Shown: piece by piece, positions 1 through 6,885 of the stretch
Layout of the letters: each line of letters opens with the position of its first letter
How positions within the stretch are numbered: position 1 is the stretch's first letter
NCBI GenBank assembly: GCA_027031565.1
Contig: JALVPX010000029.1
Location: forward strand, 1-7,183
DNA: 7,183 bases
Source: Deltaproteobacteria bacterium
GTDB taxonomy: Bacteria > Desulfobacterota > Dissulfuribacteria > Dissulfuribacterales > JALVPX01
Direction: 5' to 3'
Notes under the pieces: generated by a model
The model's input: only the letters and a program-made list of their open reading frames with translations
What the model was told of the DNA's origin: nothing
The model's database searches: none
Translations under genes and position numbers: made by a program

Positions 1-1
1 T

Positions 2-340
2 ACAGTGGAATTTACCAATTCGGGGTATGAGATTTTTTTGGATGTGAATCAAAACCTTGAGCGCGATGGAGTAGAGACAGGGGGCTCTTACTTGATCAAA
101 CAGGTCAACTGGAATGACTTCAAGGATGTTGAATTGGATTCAAGCCAAGGCGGTGGAGATGGTCTCTCATTCATGGCCAATGACAATGGGAATCCAGCTG
201 TTGCATTTCTTCCAACAGGATTGACCATGAACAACATCGGCGGCCTTGGGGTGGGAACCGTGTTCCTGCGCCTGAGCACTGATTCAAGCAAACAAATGAG
301 GGTGATAGTAAGCAGCACTGCTTCCATAAGAATCAATTAA
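2..340 (+). CDS. FimU/GspH-type minor pilin, 3' part (5' end outside window)
   Basis: This is the C-terminal globular part of a GspH/FimT/FimU-family pseudopilin. The frame is open to the left edge (codon 2-4 reads Thr), so the GTG at 5 is probably an internal Val and the leader and N-terminal helix lie outside the window. Visible family traits are a strand followed by an Asp/Asn-rich loop (DVNQNLERDGVE, bases 41-76) typical of these pilins and shaped like a calcium loop, a central FLPTG segment, and a closing RVIVSSTASIRIN, which matches the usual 'R-x-V-x-V-S-x-x-G-R-x-R' ending. In known systems FimU joins the minor-pilin complex that primes pilus assembly and links the pilus shaft to the tip. 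It is the first visible gene of the operon, 10 bases upstream of pilW. FimT would be an alternative name; the operon context favours FimU. Confidence 0.82.
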   Translation, partial: TVEFTNSGYEIFLDVNQNLERDGVETGGSYLIKQVNWNDFKDVELDSSQGGGDGLSFMANDNGNPAVAFLPTGLTMNNIGGLGVGTVFLRLSTDSSKQMRVIVSSTASIRIN

Positions 341-350
341 GGAAAGAGAA

Positions 351-1004
351 ATGACAATAAAAAATCAACTTGGATACAGCCTGGTTGAATTACTGGTGTC
401 ACTCGTCATCGGTCTGATCATCATGGGAGGCATCTATTTGAGTGCCACCTCCCAAGAGCGCAACATGAATATCGAGGACAGGGTCGGCGAGGTTCAAGCC
501 AATTTGAGGTCGGGGTTGTACATATTGGAAAGGGACCTTAGATCAGCAGGCTACGATCCCACTTGTGCCTCCCCTCCGTGCCTTGGCTTTACAAATGCTA
601 CATCCACGTCCTTTTCCTTCAGGAGACGTAACCCAACCACTAATGCCATCGAAACCATAACCTATGGCCTTTATGACTCCCAGGGTGACGGAGACATGGA
701 CCTTGGGCGAAATGTGAATGGATCAGGAAATCAACCAGTCATACTCAATGTAGATGCCGTTGACTTTGTATACTTTGACAATACAGGCACCCGCCTGGCC
801 ACGCCGCTGACACCGGCTAACCTTAACAATATTCAAATAGTGGAGATCACGCTGGTGGCCCATTCCGAAATTCCGGATCCAAATTTCACCTCAAGTCAGA
901 CCTTTCAGAACCTTCAGGGTGAAACGGTCTTCATTCCCTCGAGCAGTGACCATTTCAGGCGGCGCTCGATACGCACCAGGGTGCTTTGCCGCAACAGTTT
1001 CTGA
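351..1004 (+). CDS. pilW: Type IV pilus minor pilin PilW
   Basis: This 217-residue prepilin has a short leader (MTIKNQLG) and a type III signal: cleavage is expected after Gly8, leaving Tyr at mature +1 and the conserved Glu at +5 (Glu13), followed by a hydrophobic helix to about residue 32. The segment LRSGLYILERDLRSAGYDP (about residues 52-70) is the characteristic PilW motif, and the Arg-rich end with RRRSIRTRVLCRN is also typical. Two Cys at about 72 and 76 and one near the C-terminus could form disulfides. Length is somewhat short for the family. The start is supported by AAGGA at 339-343, which overlaps the upstream stop codon, 7 bases before ATG. PilW is an inner-membrane-inserted minor pilin that acts with PilX and PilY1 in priming and tip assembly. 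Tyr at +1 instead of Phe/Met is a mild oddity. Confidence 0.9.
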   Translation: MTIKNQLGYSLVELLVSLVIGLIIMGGIYLSATSQERNMNIEDRVGEVQANLRSGLYILERDLRSAGYDPTCASPPCLGFTNATSTSFSFRRRNPTTNAIETITYGLYDSQGDGDMDLGRNVNGSGNQPVILNVDAVDFVYFDNTGTRLATPLTPANLNNIQIVEITLVAHSEIPDPNFTSSQTFQNLQGETVFIPSSSDHFRRRSIRTRVLCRNSF

Positions 1005-1005
1005 T

Positions 1006-1011
1006 GAGGAG
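1006..1011 (+). promoter_or_regulatory. Shine-Dalgarno that decides the pilV start
   Basis: GAGGAG lies 7 bases upstream of the ATG at 1019, while the in-frame ATGs at 986 and 1004 lie before or inside it. This favours 1019 as the start. Confidence 0.75.
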
Positions 1012-1018
1012 ATGCACA

Positions 1019-1399
1019 ATGAAACAACCCAGATCTTCAAGGCATGATGGCGGCTTCACGCTGATAGAGATATTGACTGTTATGCTGATTTTTTCCATCG
1101 GCATGCTGGGCCTTTCAACACTGCAATTTTCGGCTTCCAGGGGAAATGCCGGGGCCCACAGACTCACCGAAGCAACCGCCGTTGCTTCAGCACGACTGGA
1201 GTCGCTATTGTCTGCAAATTATTCCGACCCAGTCCTCAACCCGGGAAATTACAACATAACAAACGGCGTATACTCAATTTCCTATACGATAACAGAACCT
1301 GTAAACAACAGGGTAAAGAATATTCTTCTAAACGTAACGAGAATGGACGACGTAGCAAGAACTAATACCTACAATTTAACCATAACGAATATCCCGTAG
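1019..1399 (+). CDS. pilV: Type IV pilus minor pilin PilV
   Basis: This 126-residue prepilin has leader MKQPRSSRHDGG, then mature FTLIEILTVMLIFSIGMLGLSTLQ. Cleavage is expected after Gly12, with Phe at +1 and Glu at +5 (Glu17). The 'F-S-I-G-M-L-G-L-S-x-L-Q' run after the hydrophobic helix is the PilV signature, as is the following segment containing HRLTEATAVASARLE. The small globular domain ends in beta-strand-like sequence. The frame also has ATGs at 986 and 1004, but these would lengthen the leader and 986 sits well inside pilW; the ribosome site at 1006-1011 selects 1019. The gene begins 14 bases after the pilW stop. PilV is a core minor pilin of the tip-priming complex with FimU, PilW and PilX. 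The gene order here is W-V-X-Y1, whereas the Pseudomonas cluster runs V-W-X-Y1. Confidence 0.88.
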   Translation: MKQPRSSRHDGGFTLIEILTVMLIFSIGMLGLSTLQFSASRGNAGAHRLTEATAVASARLESLLSANYSDPVLNPGNYNITNGVYSISYTITEPVNNRVKNILLNVTRMDDVARTNTYNLTITNIP

Positions 1400-1412
1400 C
1401 AGAGAGAAAAAG

Positions 1413-1970
1413 ATGTTTATAAACACAATATTCAAACAGGAAAAAGGATCTGCATTGATCGTATCAATACTTACGCTGATGGTGTTATCACTGGCGGGGA
1501 TAATGGCAATAAAGACTGCCACCTTGGAGACAGAGATATCCGGGAACCTGAGAAATTACAAAGACAACTTCTATAAAACAGAATCAGCGGTAAGAGAAAT
1601 GGCAATCGGCATAAGAAACACACCCGATGTAAACCTGATAAGCGGAAACCCCCTTATGCTGCCCGGGGGAACCAGCCTCCCCGCCCTTTCCAATGCAGGG
1701 AACCTGATTGATCCGCAGGCCACCCTGTCTTTCAGGCTGCAAATCGTGAATGATCCAATGACAAATATCACGCAGTTGGAACCAATGCACAATAGTAACG
1801 TCCTGGTAGTTCACGGCGGCATAGCCAGCGGATCTTCCATGTCAATAGGGCATTCCCACACCATACCCTCAAAACACCGGTTTTTTGTCTACGGCAATTC
1901 CAGAGGTGGGACGACCCTTGGAAGAGGCGTACTCATAGAAATTGGTTACTTGAGAAGAATAAGGCTTTAG
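1413..1970 (+). CDS. pilX: Type IV pilus minor pilin PilX (GspK-like, no Glu5)
   Basis: This 185-residue protein begins MFINTIFKQEKG followed by SALIVSILTLMVLSLAGIMA, which matches the PilX N-terminal domain. The downstream motif TLETEISGNLRNYKDNFYKTESAV (residues about 37-60) corresponds to the family's 'L-Q-E-R-M-A-G-N-x-R-x-x-x-x-A-F-x-x-A-E-A' stretch. If cleaved after Gly12, mature +5 is Val, not Glu. This is the PilX/GspK trait expected of a subunit that sits at the very tip and needs no Glu5 to neutralise the subunit above it. The C-terminal half is poorly conserved and not recognisable in detail. A weak Shine-Dalgarno (AGAGAG, 1401-1406) precedes the ATG by 6 bases. It starts 13 bases after pilV and lies 27 bases before pilY1, its usual partner in tip assembly. 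Confidence 0.87.
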   Translation: MFINTIFKQEKGSALIVSILTLMVLSLAGIMAIKTATLETEISGNLRNYKDNFYKTESAVREMAIGIRNTPDVNLISGNPLMLPGGTSLPALSNAGNLIDPQATLSFRLQIVNDPMTNITQLEPMHNSNVLVVHGGIASGSSMSIGHSHTIPSKHRFFVYGNSRGGTTLGRGVLIEIGYLRRIRL

Positions 1971-1985
1971 GACCTTGATGATATT

Positions 1986-1990
1986 GGAGG
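1986..1990 (+). promoter_or_regulatory. Shine-Dalgarno of pilY1
   Basis: GGAGG is placed 7 bases before the ATG at 1998 and fixes the start in front of a clear signal peptide. It is the strongest ribosome site in the upstream half of the operon. Confidence 0.75.
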
Positions 1991-1997
1991 TTAGTCC

Positions 1998-4900
1998 ATG
2001 TTTACCGTAAAGAAACAGATAATTCCTAAAACCAGCAAGGTGATATTTTTCGCACTTATTACCATCATTACAGTGGCCTCTAATGCCTTGGCCATCGAAA
2101 TTGATGATGATCCGATGGAGACAACGGTGCGGGCTGCAGCAGCCAACATCATGTTTGTGCTCGATGATTCGGGAAGCATGGACTGGGAATTCATGACCAG
2201 GGAGCAAAACGGTGTCTTTGATCCCTACGATACCGGTAATTGGTGGGAAAGTTATCTTTATGTCTTCGACTATGATGATTATGACCCTGACGACGATCAC
2301 AACTATCACTATGATCCTGGGTGCCTGGATGATGAAGGCAAAAGGTTCTGGAAAGGCCAATGGTATGGCTACAACCGCATCTTTTATAATCCATTCATGG
2401 AGTATCATCCGTGGCCGGGTGCCTCCTATGGCGACGCAGACACACAGCATCCGCGATCCAATCCTATCCATAGTTCTCCTACATTTGATCTCACTAAAAC
2501 CTTCATAAATTTTGGAAGCACTGCCTCTGATGACCATGGCAACACGATAGGTGACGCAACTGCCATAAGCTGTAACACCAATTTTACAGCCACTTTGGAA
2601 ACCAGTGGAGACCATGATTTATTCAAAATCGTTCTTACTTCGTCTGGGGACCTATTAGTTAGGACATTGCATACTGACCAATGCACTGACACGATGGGCA
2701 GGATCTTAAACAATGCAGGAGAAGAATACAGGGCAACTGAATATGCTGATTCGTGGACTGATCCATACGGCGATGACGGCAATTTTTATGATGACGATTG
2801 CATTACTGCGCCCTATTGTGACATGAGTTGTGACTCAAACCGGGATCGCAACTTTTACATCTCCTTAAGCGATGTACCTGCTGGCACGTACTATGTTGAT
2901 GTCAGAGGATGGAGCAGTGAAAGCGGTTCCTATACCTTAGACGTCTCATTCACAGGCACCTGTGAACCCCCAGATCCCCTTCCCGAACCAATCATAATCA
3001 AAAACGCTCACTATTTCGTGGTTGATGACACCGACAATGACAATGAATATGACCCCGGTGAGCCAATCTATCTCGTCAATTTCAAGAAATTCAACCCGGT
3101 GGAAAGAGAGGTCTATAGATTCACTGACACAGACGGTGACGGAAAAATATCATTAGGAGAATTGGAACTCTTGAACACCATTCCTCCATTCTTGAACGTG
3201 CGGACACCTGAAGAAGATCTCCAAAACTTTGCAAACTGGTTTTCCTACTACAGAAAACGCGAATACACGGCAAAAGCAGCGGTTTCAACCGCCCTAACGC
3301 AGCTTTCAGGCGTAAGCGTTGGTTATTATTCCCTGCATGAACGGCTGACGCAGCCGGTGCTGAACCTGGACCTTCACCGGGATTACCTGCTTGACGAATT
3401 GTTCGGCCTTGACTCCAGCGGGGGAACTCCGTTGCGTACGGCCCTCTTGAACGTTGGCCGCTATTTTGATGCCGATGACGGTAGTAACGGCAATCTTGGC
3501 CCTGCGCCATGGGCCTCTGAAGAGGATGGAGGCGGCTGTCAGCAGGCGTTTGCCATAGTCATGACAGACGGTTACTGGAACGGCGGTTCTCCTGGGGTGG
3601 GCAACGTTGATGGTGATGATGGCTCACCTTTTGCCGACTCCTATTCAAACACATTGGCAGACGTTGCCAGGAAATTTTACGACACAGACTTGAATGATTC
3701 GCTTCCCAACATAGTGCCCCAGAATGCCTGCGACTTGAACAACAGGCAGCACCTTGTCACTTACACCATATCGTTCGGCCTCGAGGGCGAACTTGTGCCA
3801 GACTTCAGGAGCTATCATCCATGCATGCTTGATGTAATCAACAACGAGCCCTCAGCTCCTCCTGCTCCAAACTGGCCCAACCCCTCTGATTGCAGTGCCT
3901 GTGCAAAAAAGATAGATGACCTTTGGCACGCCGCCATAAATGGCCGCGGAGCCTACTATTCAGCAGGCAATCCAGACCAGTTGATAAGGGCCCTGTCTGC
4001 CATCATGGAAAACATAAAGGCCCGCACTGCTTCCGGCGCTGCCGTTTCCATCAATAGCGAGGAACTCACTACAGACAGTGTCCTTTACCAGGCGTCCTAT
4101 GATTCCGCCATTTGGACTGGAAATCTTAAGGCCTTCAATCTCGATCCGGTAACAGGCGAGGCCTCCACGACTTTGTGGGAGGGTCAGCTCAAGCTGCTTG
4201 ATCAGGATTGGGACACAGGGAGAAGAATCATCACCTCAGACGGAAACACGGGAAGGCCCTTCCGTTTCGATAACCTGACAAGCACACAAAAAGACTACCT
4301 TGGAAGCGATGAATCCACCCAGCAGAAGGTCGTGGAGTTCATAAGGGGTAAGGAGGTTTCCGGCTTGAGGCTGCGCCCCAAAATAGACGGCAAGGTAATG
4401 AAACTGGGCGACCTCGTGCATTCCGCCCCGACTCTGGTCAACAATACAGTTTTCGTAGGCGGCAACGACGGAATGATGCATGCGTTTAATGCACAGACGG
4501 GTGAAGAAAGATTCGCCTTTGTGCCCAACTCGGTCTTTCCAAATTTGGCGGAACTGACAGACGTGGACTACGGTCACAGGTTTTATGTTGATTTAACCCC
4601 CACTGCAAAATTGCACGCAGTGGTCAACGGAAACAGCGACCAGGCCGTGCTGGTCGGAGGCCTTGGAGCAGGCGGCAAGGGTTATTTCGCCCTGAACATA
4701 ACGGATGCCGACTCAATCAATTCAGGCTCTTCCGAGACTGATGTCGCCTCCATGTTCATGTGGGAATATCCTGCTTCTGGTTCCGATCCAGACTTGGGCC
4801 TTAGCCTCAGCAAGGTTTCCATAGTCAAAACGCGCTCTACATCCCATCCTTATGTAGTAATATTCGGTAATGGCTACAACAGCACAAGCGGCCATGCAGT

Positions 4901-5972
4901 CCTTTACATCCTTGATCTTTCAACAGGCCAGGTTGTCAAAAAACTGGATACGGGCGAAGGCGGAGACAATGGTTTGTCAACGCCTGCGGTAGTGGATGTA
5001 GATGGCGATTTTATAGGTGACTACGTGTATGCCGGTGATCTTAAGGGCAATCTGTGGAAGTTTGACATAACTTCAACCAGTACGGATGATTGGGAAATCT
5101 CCTATTACGACGGTTCTACACCGAAGCCGTTGTTCAAGGCCGTTGGCCAGCCTATAACGGCAAGACCGGATATAATGCGCCATTGCAGCAAACACGGCTA
5201 CTTAGTGATCTTCGGTACAGGCAAGTTCCTTGGCGAGCCAGACATAACCGACTCCTCAATCCAATCAATATATGGTATCTGGGATTACGGCGATCCGGAC
5301 TCCTCTTCAGAATATGTGGGCTCATTTAATCCCAACAGCGGCAGCTTTGAGCCTGCTGCAGAAATCTCCGGCAACAATGTTGCCCTGCTGCACCAGACTA
5401 TCGTGGACACCCAGACTATCGGAGGGGTTCAATACAGGACCTTTTCAGATGAAGAGGCCAATTGGAGCACCGAGGCCGAAAACGATGACACCCATCTGCC
5501 TGATCCCAAAGGCACGACAGCTGATCCTGCCCATGTGGGGTGGTATGTAAATTTGGGAGGCTCAGGCTTTGAAGGAGAACGTCTGGCCAGAGATATTATC
5601 ATCAGAAACGGCAAGGCAATCATAATAACAATCATTCCAAATGATTCACCCTGCTCAGGCGGTGGTCGTTCTGTTTTATACGAGGTGGACGCATGTGACG
5701 GAAGCAGGGTCGAAAAGCCGGTTTTCGACGTGAACGAAGATACGACCCTTGATGAAGATGACAAGGTTTACATACCTGGAGTCGGAGACGAAGTTCCAAC
5801 GGGCCGCGTATTTGAGATGCTGCTCCACGATCCGATTTTTGTCCAGATACCAAGGAGCATAACAGGGCCGGATAGGCAGGAATTCAAGTATTTCAGCACA
5901 TCCCAGGGGACCATTGCAAGGATCAGGGAGCCTGGTGATTTTACAGGAATCTATTACTGGATCGAATGGTAA
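1998..5972 (+). CDS. pilY1: Type IV pilus tip adhesin/assembly factor PilY1
   Basis: This 1324-residue exported protein has a Sec signal peptide (residues 1-32, ending NALA). A von Willebrand A (VWA) domain opens with the MIDAS motif DDSGS (Asp56/Ser58/Ser60) and is completed much later by Thr477 (SSGGTPLR) and Asp524 (VMTDG), so all metal-ligand positions are present. Between them lie an Asp/Tyr-rich stretch (about 85-110), a PPC-like beta-sandwich (about 170-320) and two tandem EF-hand-like loops (344-355 and 377-388). A CxxC (632/635) precedes DLWHAAINGRG. The C-terminal half (about 690-1324) is the PilY1 beta-propeller, with typical APTLVNNTVFVGGNDGMMHAF and FVPNSVF segments, the nine-residue calcium loop DVDGDFIGD (1000-1008) and another 12-residue Asp loop (1244-1255). 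No RGD tripeptide is present. In known systems PilY1 sits at the pilus tip, mediates adhesion and surface sensing, and binds calcium through the propeller loop to control retraction. Its length is in the upper part of the usual family range, which the insertion explains. Confidence 0.94.
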   Translation: MFTVKKQIIPKTSKVIFFALITIITVASNALAIEIDDDPMETTVRAAAANIMFVLDDSGSMDWEFMTREQNGVFDPYDTGNWWESYLYVFDYDDYDPDDDHNYHYDPGCLDDEGKRFWKGQWYGYNRIFYNPFMEYHPWPGASYGDADTQHPRSNPIHSSPTFDLTKTFINFGSTASDDHGNTIGDATAISCNTNFTATLETSGDHDLFKIVLTSSGDLLVRTLHTDQCTDTMGRILNNAGEEYRATEYADSWTDPYGDDGNFYDDDCITAPYCDMSCDSNRDRNFYISLSDVPAGTYYVDVRGWSSESGSYTLDVSFTGTCEPPDPLPEPIIIKNAHYFVVDDTDNDNEYDPGEPIYLVNFKKFNPVEREVYRFTDTDGDGKISLGELELLNTIPPFLNVRTPEEDLQNFANWFSYYRKREYTAKAAVSTALTQLSGVSVGYYSLHERLTQPVLNLDLHRDYLLDELFGLDSSGGTPLRTALLNVGRYFDADDGSNGNLGPAPWASEEDGGGCQQAFAIVMTDGYWNGGSPGVGNVDGDDGSPFADSYSNTLADVARKFYDTDLNDSLPNIVPQNACDLNNRQHLVTYTISFGLEGELVPDFRSYHPCMLDVINNEPSAPPAPNWPNPSDCSACAKKIDDLWHAAINGRGAYYSAGNPDQLIRALSAIMENIKARTASGAAVSINSEELTTDSVLYQASYDSAIWTGNLKAFNLDPVTGEASTTLWEGQLKLLDQDWDTGRRIITSDGNTGRPFRFDNLTSTQKDYLGSDESTQQKVVEFIRGKEVSGLRLRPKIDGKVMKLGDLVHSAPTLVNNTVFVGGNDGMMHAFNAQTGEERFAFVPNSVFPNLAELTDVDYGHRFYVDLTPTAKLHAVVNGNSDQAVLVGGLGAGGKGYFALNITDADSINSGSSETDVASMFMWEYPASGSDPDLGLSLSKVSIVKTRSTSHPYVVIFGNGYNSTSGHAVLYILDLSTGQVVKKLDTGEGGDNGLSTPAVVDVDGDFIGDYVYAGDLKGNLWKFDITSTSTDDWEISYYDGSTPKPLFKAVGQPITARPDIMRHCSKHGYLVIFGTGKFLGEPDITDSSIQSIYGIWDYGDPDSSSEYVGSFNPNSGSFEPAAEISGNNVALLHQTIVDTQTIGGVQYRTFSDEEANWSTEAENDDTHLPDPKGTTADPAHVGWYVNLGGSGFEGERLARDIIIRNGKAIIITIIPNDSPCSGGGRSVLYEVDACDGSRVEKPVFDVNEDTTLDEDDKVYIPGVGDEVPTGRVFEMLLHDPIFVQIPRSITGPDRQEFKYFSTSQGTIARIREPGDFTGIYYWIEW
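2505..2957 (+). other. PPC-like beta-sandwich inserted in the PilY1 VWA domain
   Basis: Residues about 170-320 of PilY1 read like a bacterial pre-peptidase C-terminal (PPC) domain: an opening with D-x-x-G-N-T-I-G-D-A, then GDHDLFKIVLTSSGDLLVRT, and a close with DVPAGTYYVDVRGWSSESG and SYTLDVSF, all hallmark PPC strands. Six Cys (192, 229, 268, 274, 278, 322) suggest local disulfides. PPC domains are usually found at the ends of secreted peptidases and adhesins. Here the domain lies between the first VWA strand with the MIDAS motif and the rest of the VWA fold. The assignment is by eye from motif shape. Confidence 0.65.
3027..3062 (+). other. EF-hand-like calcium loop 1 in PilY1
   Basis: Residues 344-355, DTDNDNEYDPGE, have Asp/Glu at positions 1, 3, 5, 7, 9 and 12, which is the ligand pattern of an EF-hand or dockerin loop. 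It directly follows the PPC-like domain and is followed by hydrophobic IYLV. Confidence 0.6.
3126..3161 (+). other. EF-hand-like calcium loop 2 in PilY1
   Basis: Residues 377-388, DTDGDGKISLGE, are a textbook 12-residue EF-hand loop: Asp at 1, 3 and 5, Gly at 6, Ile at 8, Ser at 9, Glu at 12. It lies 21 residues after the end of loop 1, so the two may form a paired calcium site between the PPC-like insertion and the resumption of the VWA fold. Confidence 0.7.
4995..5021 (+). other. Propeller calcium loop of PilY1
   Basis: Residues 1000-1008, DVDGDFIGD, follow the nine-residue D-x-D-x-D-x-x-x-D pattern in the propeller domain. This corresponds in position and shape to the calcium site that controls pilus retraction in the Pseudomonas protein (established knowledge); equivalence here is inferred from the motif and its context TPAVVD...YVYAGDLKGNLWKFD. 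Confidence 0.75.
5727..5762 (+). other. Additional Asp-rich calcium-like loop near PilY1 C-terminus
   Basis: Residues 1244-1255, DVNEDTTLDEDD, have acidic or Asn/Thr side chains at loop positions 1, 3, 5, 7, 9 and 12, again EF-hand-like. It sits about 70 residues before the end, after the conserved YEVDACDGS segment. No flanking helices are evident. Confidence 0.5.
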
Positions 5973-5985
5973 GAGGAGTTAAAAA

Positions 5986-6414
5986 ATGGAACTTAAAAAC
6001 AACTTTTTTTGGTTTTTATTGATTGCATGCGCCCTCTTCGTTGCAAGTGTCGCCGAGCCCGCCTTTTCAGGCAAGGCCTTTGCTGCAGCTTCAAAGACTC
6101 GTACCTATACTGGCCACGTTGATTTTATACACAAATCAAAGATCGTAATCGACGACTTTGAAATGCAACTGGCTACTGGAACAGGTGGTGTCAAAAAGGG
6201 ATCATACGTACAATTCAGCATCGACAGCCAGGGCAGAGTAGTAAAAATAAAAGATCTTGGTTCCGCGCCTGACAAGTCACGCAGGTCGGGCCGTAAAAAC
6301 AAGCCTCAAAAAAATTACAACAGCAAGGCGAAAGGTCCGATAACAAAGGCGAAAAGGTCTGGAACATCCTCCAGCAAGTTAAAGAAAAGAAATGGAGTTT
6401 GGCGGAATTACTAA
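5986..6414 (+). CDS. Small exported protein in the pilY2 position, very basic tail; function unknown
   Basis: I do not recognise this 142-residue protein as a named family. It has a signal peptide (hydrophobic about 8-25, with AFAAA at 31-35 as the likely cleavage region), then a compact beta-rich segment (about 38-92) containing YTGHVDFIHKSKIVIDD, KKGSYVQFSID and GRVVKIKDLG, which resembles a small five-strand OB- or SH3-like barrel. The tail (residues 97-142) has 17 Lys/Arg and no Asp/Glu. There is no Cys. A strong GAGGAG (5973-5978) right after the pilY1 stop precedes ATG by 7 bases, and the gene lies between pilY1 and a PilE-like gene, the place occupied by pilY2 in Pseudomonas. Positional equivalence to pilY2 is inference. 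The basic tail could bind an acidic partner such as the Asp-rich PilY1, cell-wall or surface polymers, or nucleic acid. Confidence 0.8.
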   Translation: MELKNNFFWFLLIACALFVASVAEPAFSGKAFAAASKTRTYTGHVDFIHKSKIVIDDFEMQLATGTGGVKKGSYVQFSIDSQGRVVKIKDLGSAPDKSRRSGRKNKPQKNYNSKAKGPITKAKRSGTSSSKLKKRNGVWRNY

Positions 6415-6427
6415 AAAGGGAAAGATC

Positions 6428-6431
6428 GGGG
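6428..6431 (+). promoter_or_regulatory. Shine-Dalgarno candidate deciding the pilE-like start
   Basis: GGGG lies 8 bases before the ATG at 6440. The alternative in-frame ATG at 6392 would overlap the upstream gene and give an unusually long leader of about 30 residues. Confidence 0.5.
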
Positions 6432-6439
6432 TATCTCAA

Positions 6440-6856
6440 ATGAAGAAAAAGGTGAAACATTTTTTATTTAAACGACAAGGCTTTTCGCTCATTGAAGTAA
6501 TGATAGTTTTGGCCATCATGGGTCTTTTGGCTGCTGTTTCGCTAACTGTGTATCAGGGGCACATCAACAAGGCACACTGCACAGAGGCGGAAGTGGCGGC
6601 GCACGACACCATGATTGCGCTGATGCGCGAATTGGCAGATTCTGGGACAGCCCCTGCCGCCCAGGGATATGCAAACTCTCACACCCTGCCCAGTGGTGAA
6701 AGCCTGAACTATCCTACAAATGTACAAGTAAGCTTTTCAGGATCTGGAACACAGGCAAATCCATTTGTGGTAAATGCAAAGCGGAGCAATCCATCCTGCA
6801 ACAAAGGCGATGGTGAATATACCCTGACCCAAGGTCAAACCAATGGTGTCTGGTAA
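6440..6856 (+). CDS. pilE: Type IV pilin, PilE-like (minor or major pilin)
   Basis: This 138-residue prepilin has leader MKKKVKHFLFKRQG, then mature FSLIEVMIVLAIMGLLAAVSLTVYQG: cleavage after Gly14, Phe at +1, Glu at +5 (Glu19), the full type IVa pilin N-helix. The mature protein is about 124 residues with one Cys pair (Cys47 and Cys120), which would close a long D-region loop over most of the globular domain. The C-terminal part has GSGTQANPFVVNAK and GEYTLTQG beta strands, common in PilE/PilA C-termini. Start 6440 gives a normal leader; ATG 6392 is a less likely alternative. It is the last gene of the operon, 25 bases after the basic-tail protein and followed by a terminator. PilE is a minor pilin of the Pseudomonas cluster; from sequence alone a major-pilin role cannot be excluded, but the position favours PilE. 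Confidence 0.85.
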   Translation: MKKKVKHFLFKRQGFSLIEVMIVLAIMGLLAAVSLTVYQGHINKAHCTEAEVAAHDTMIALMRELADSGTAPAAQGYANSHTLPSGESLNYPTNVQVSFSGSGTQANPFVVNAKRSNPSCNKGDGEYTLTQGQTNGVW

Positions 6857-6885
6857 TCAAACAATATTTTAAAAGGTTGTGTCCC

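Noticed and set aside
986..1018. Longer pilV start at 986 or 1004
   Set aside because: The ATG at 986 lies inside pilW and 1004 overlaps its stop codon; neither has as good a ribosome site as 1019, and both give needlessly long leaders.
1971..1997. Possible promoter or attenuator between pilX and pilY1
   Set aside because: The 27-base gap contains only the Shine-Dalgarno; there is no hairpin with a T-run and no room for a promoter with both boxes.
1869..2615. A 248-codon open frame on the minus strand opposite the start of pilY1
   Set aside because: It has no start context or recognisable domain and is explained by the Asp-rich (GAT/GAC) coding of pilY1, which reads as Ile/Val on the other strand. 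It also straddles the pilX-pilY1 junction.
3121..3510. A 129-codon minus-strand open frame inside pilY1
   Set aside because: It is fully contained in a well-supported gene, with no ribosome site or recognisable domain.
6392..6439. Longer start for the PilE-like pilin at 6392
   Set aside because: It would overlap the upstream gene by 23 bases and give a leader of about 30 residues; the ATG at 6440 gives a normal 14-residue leader.
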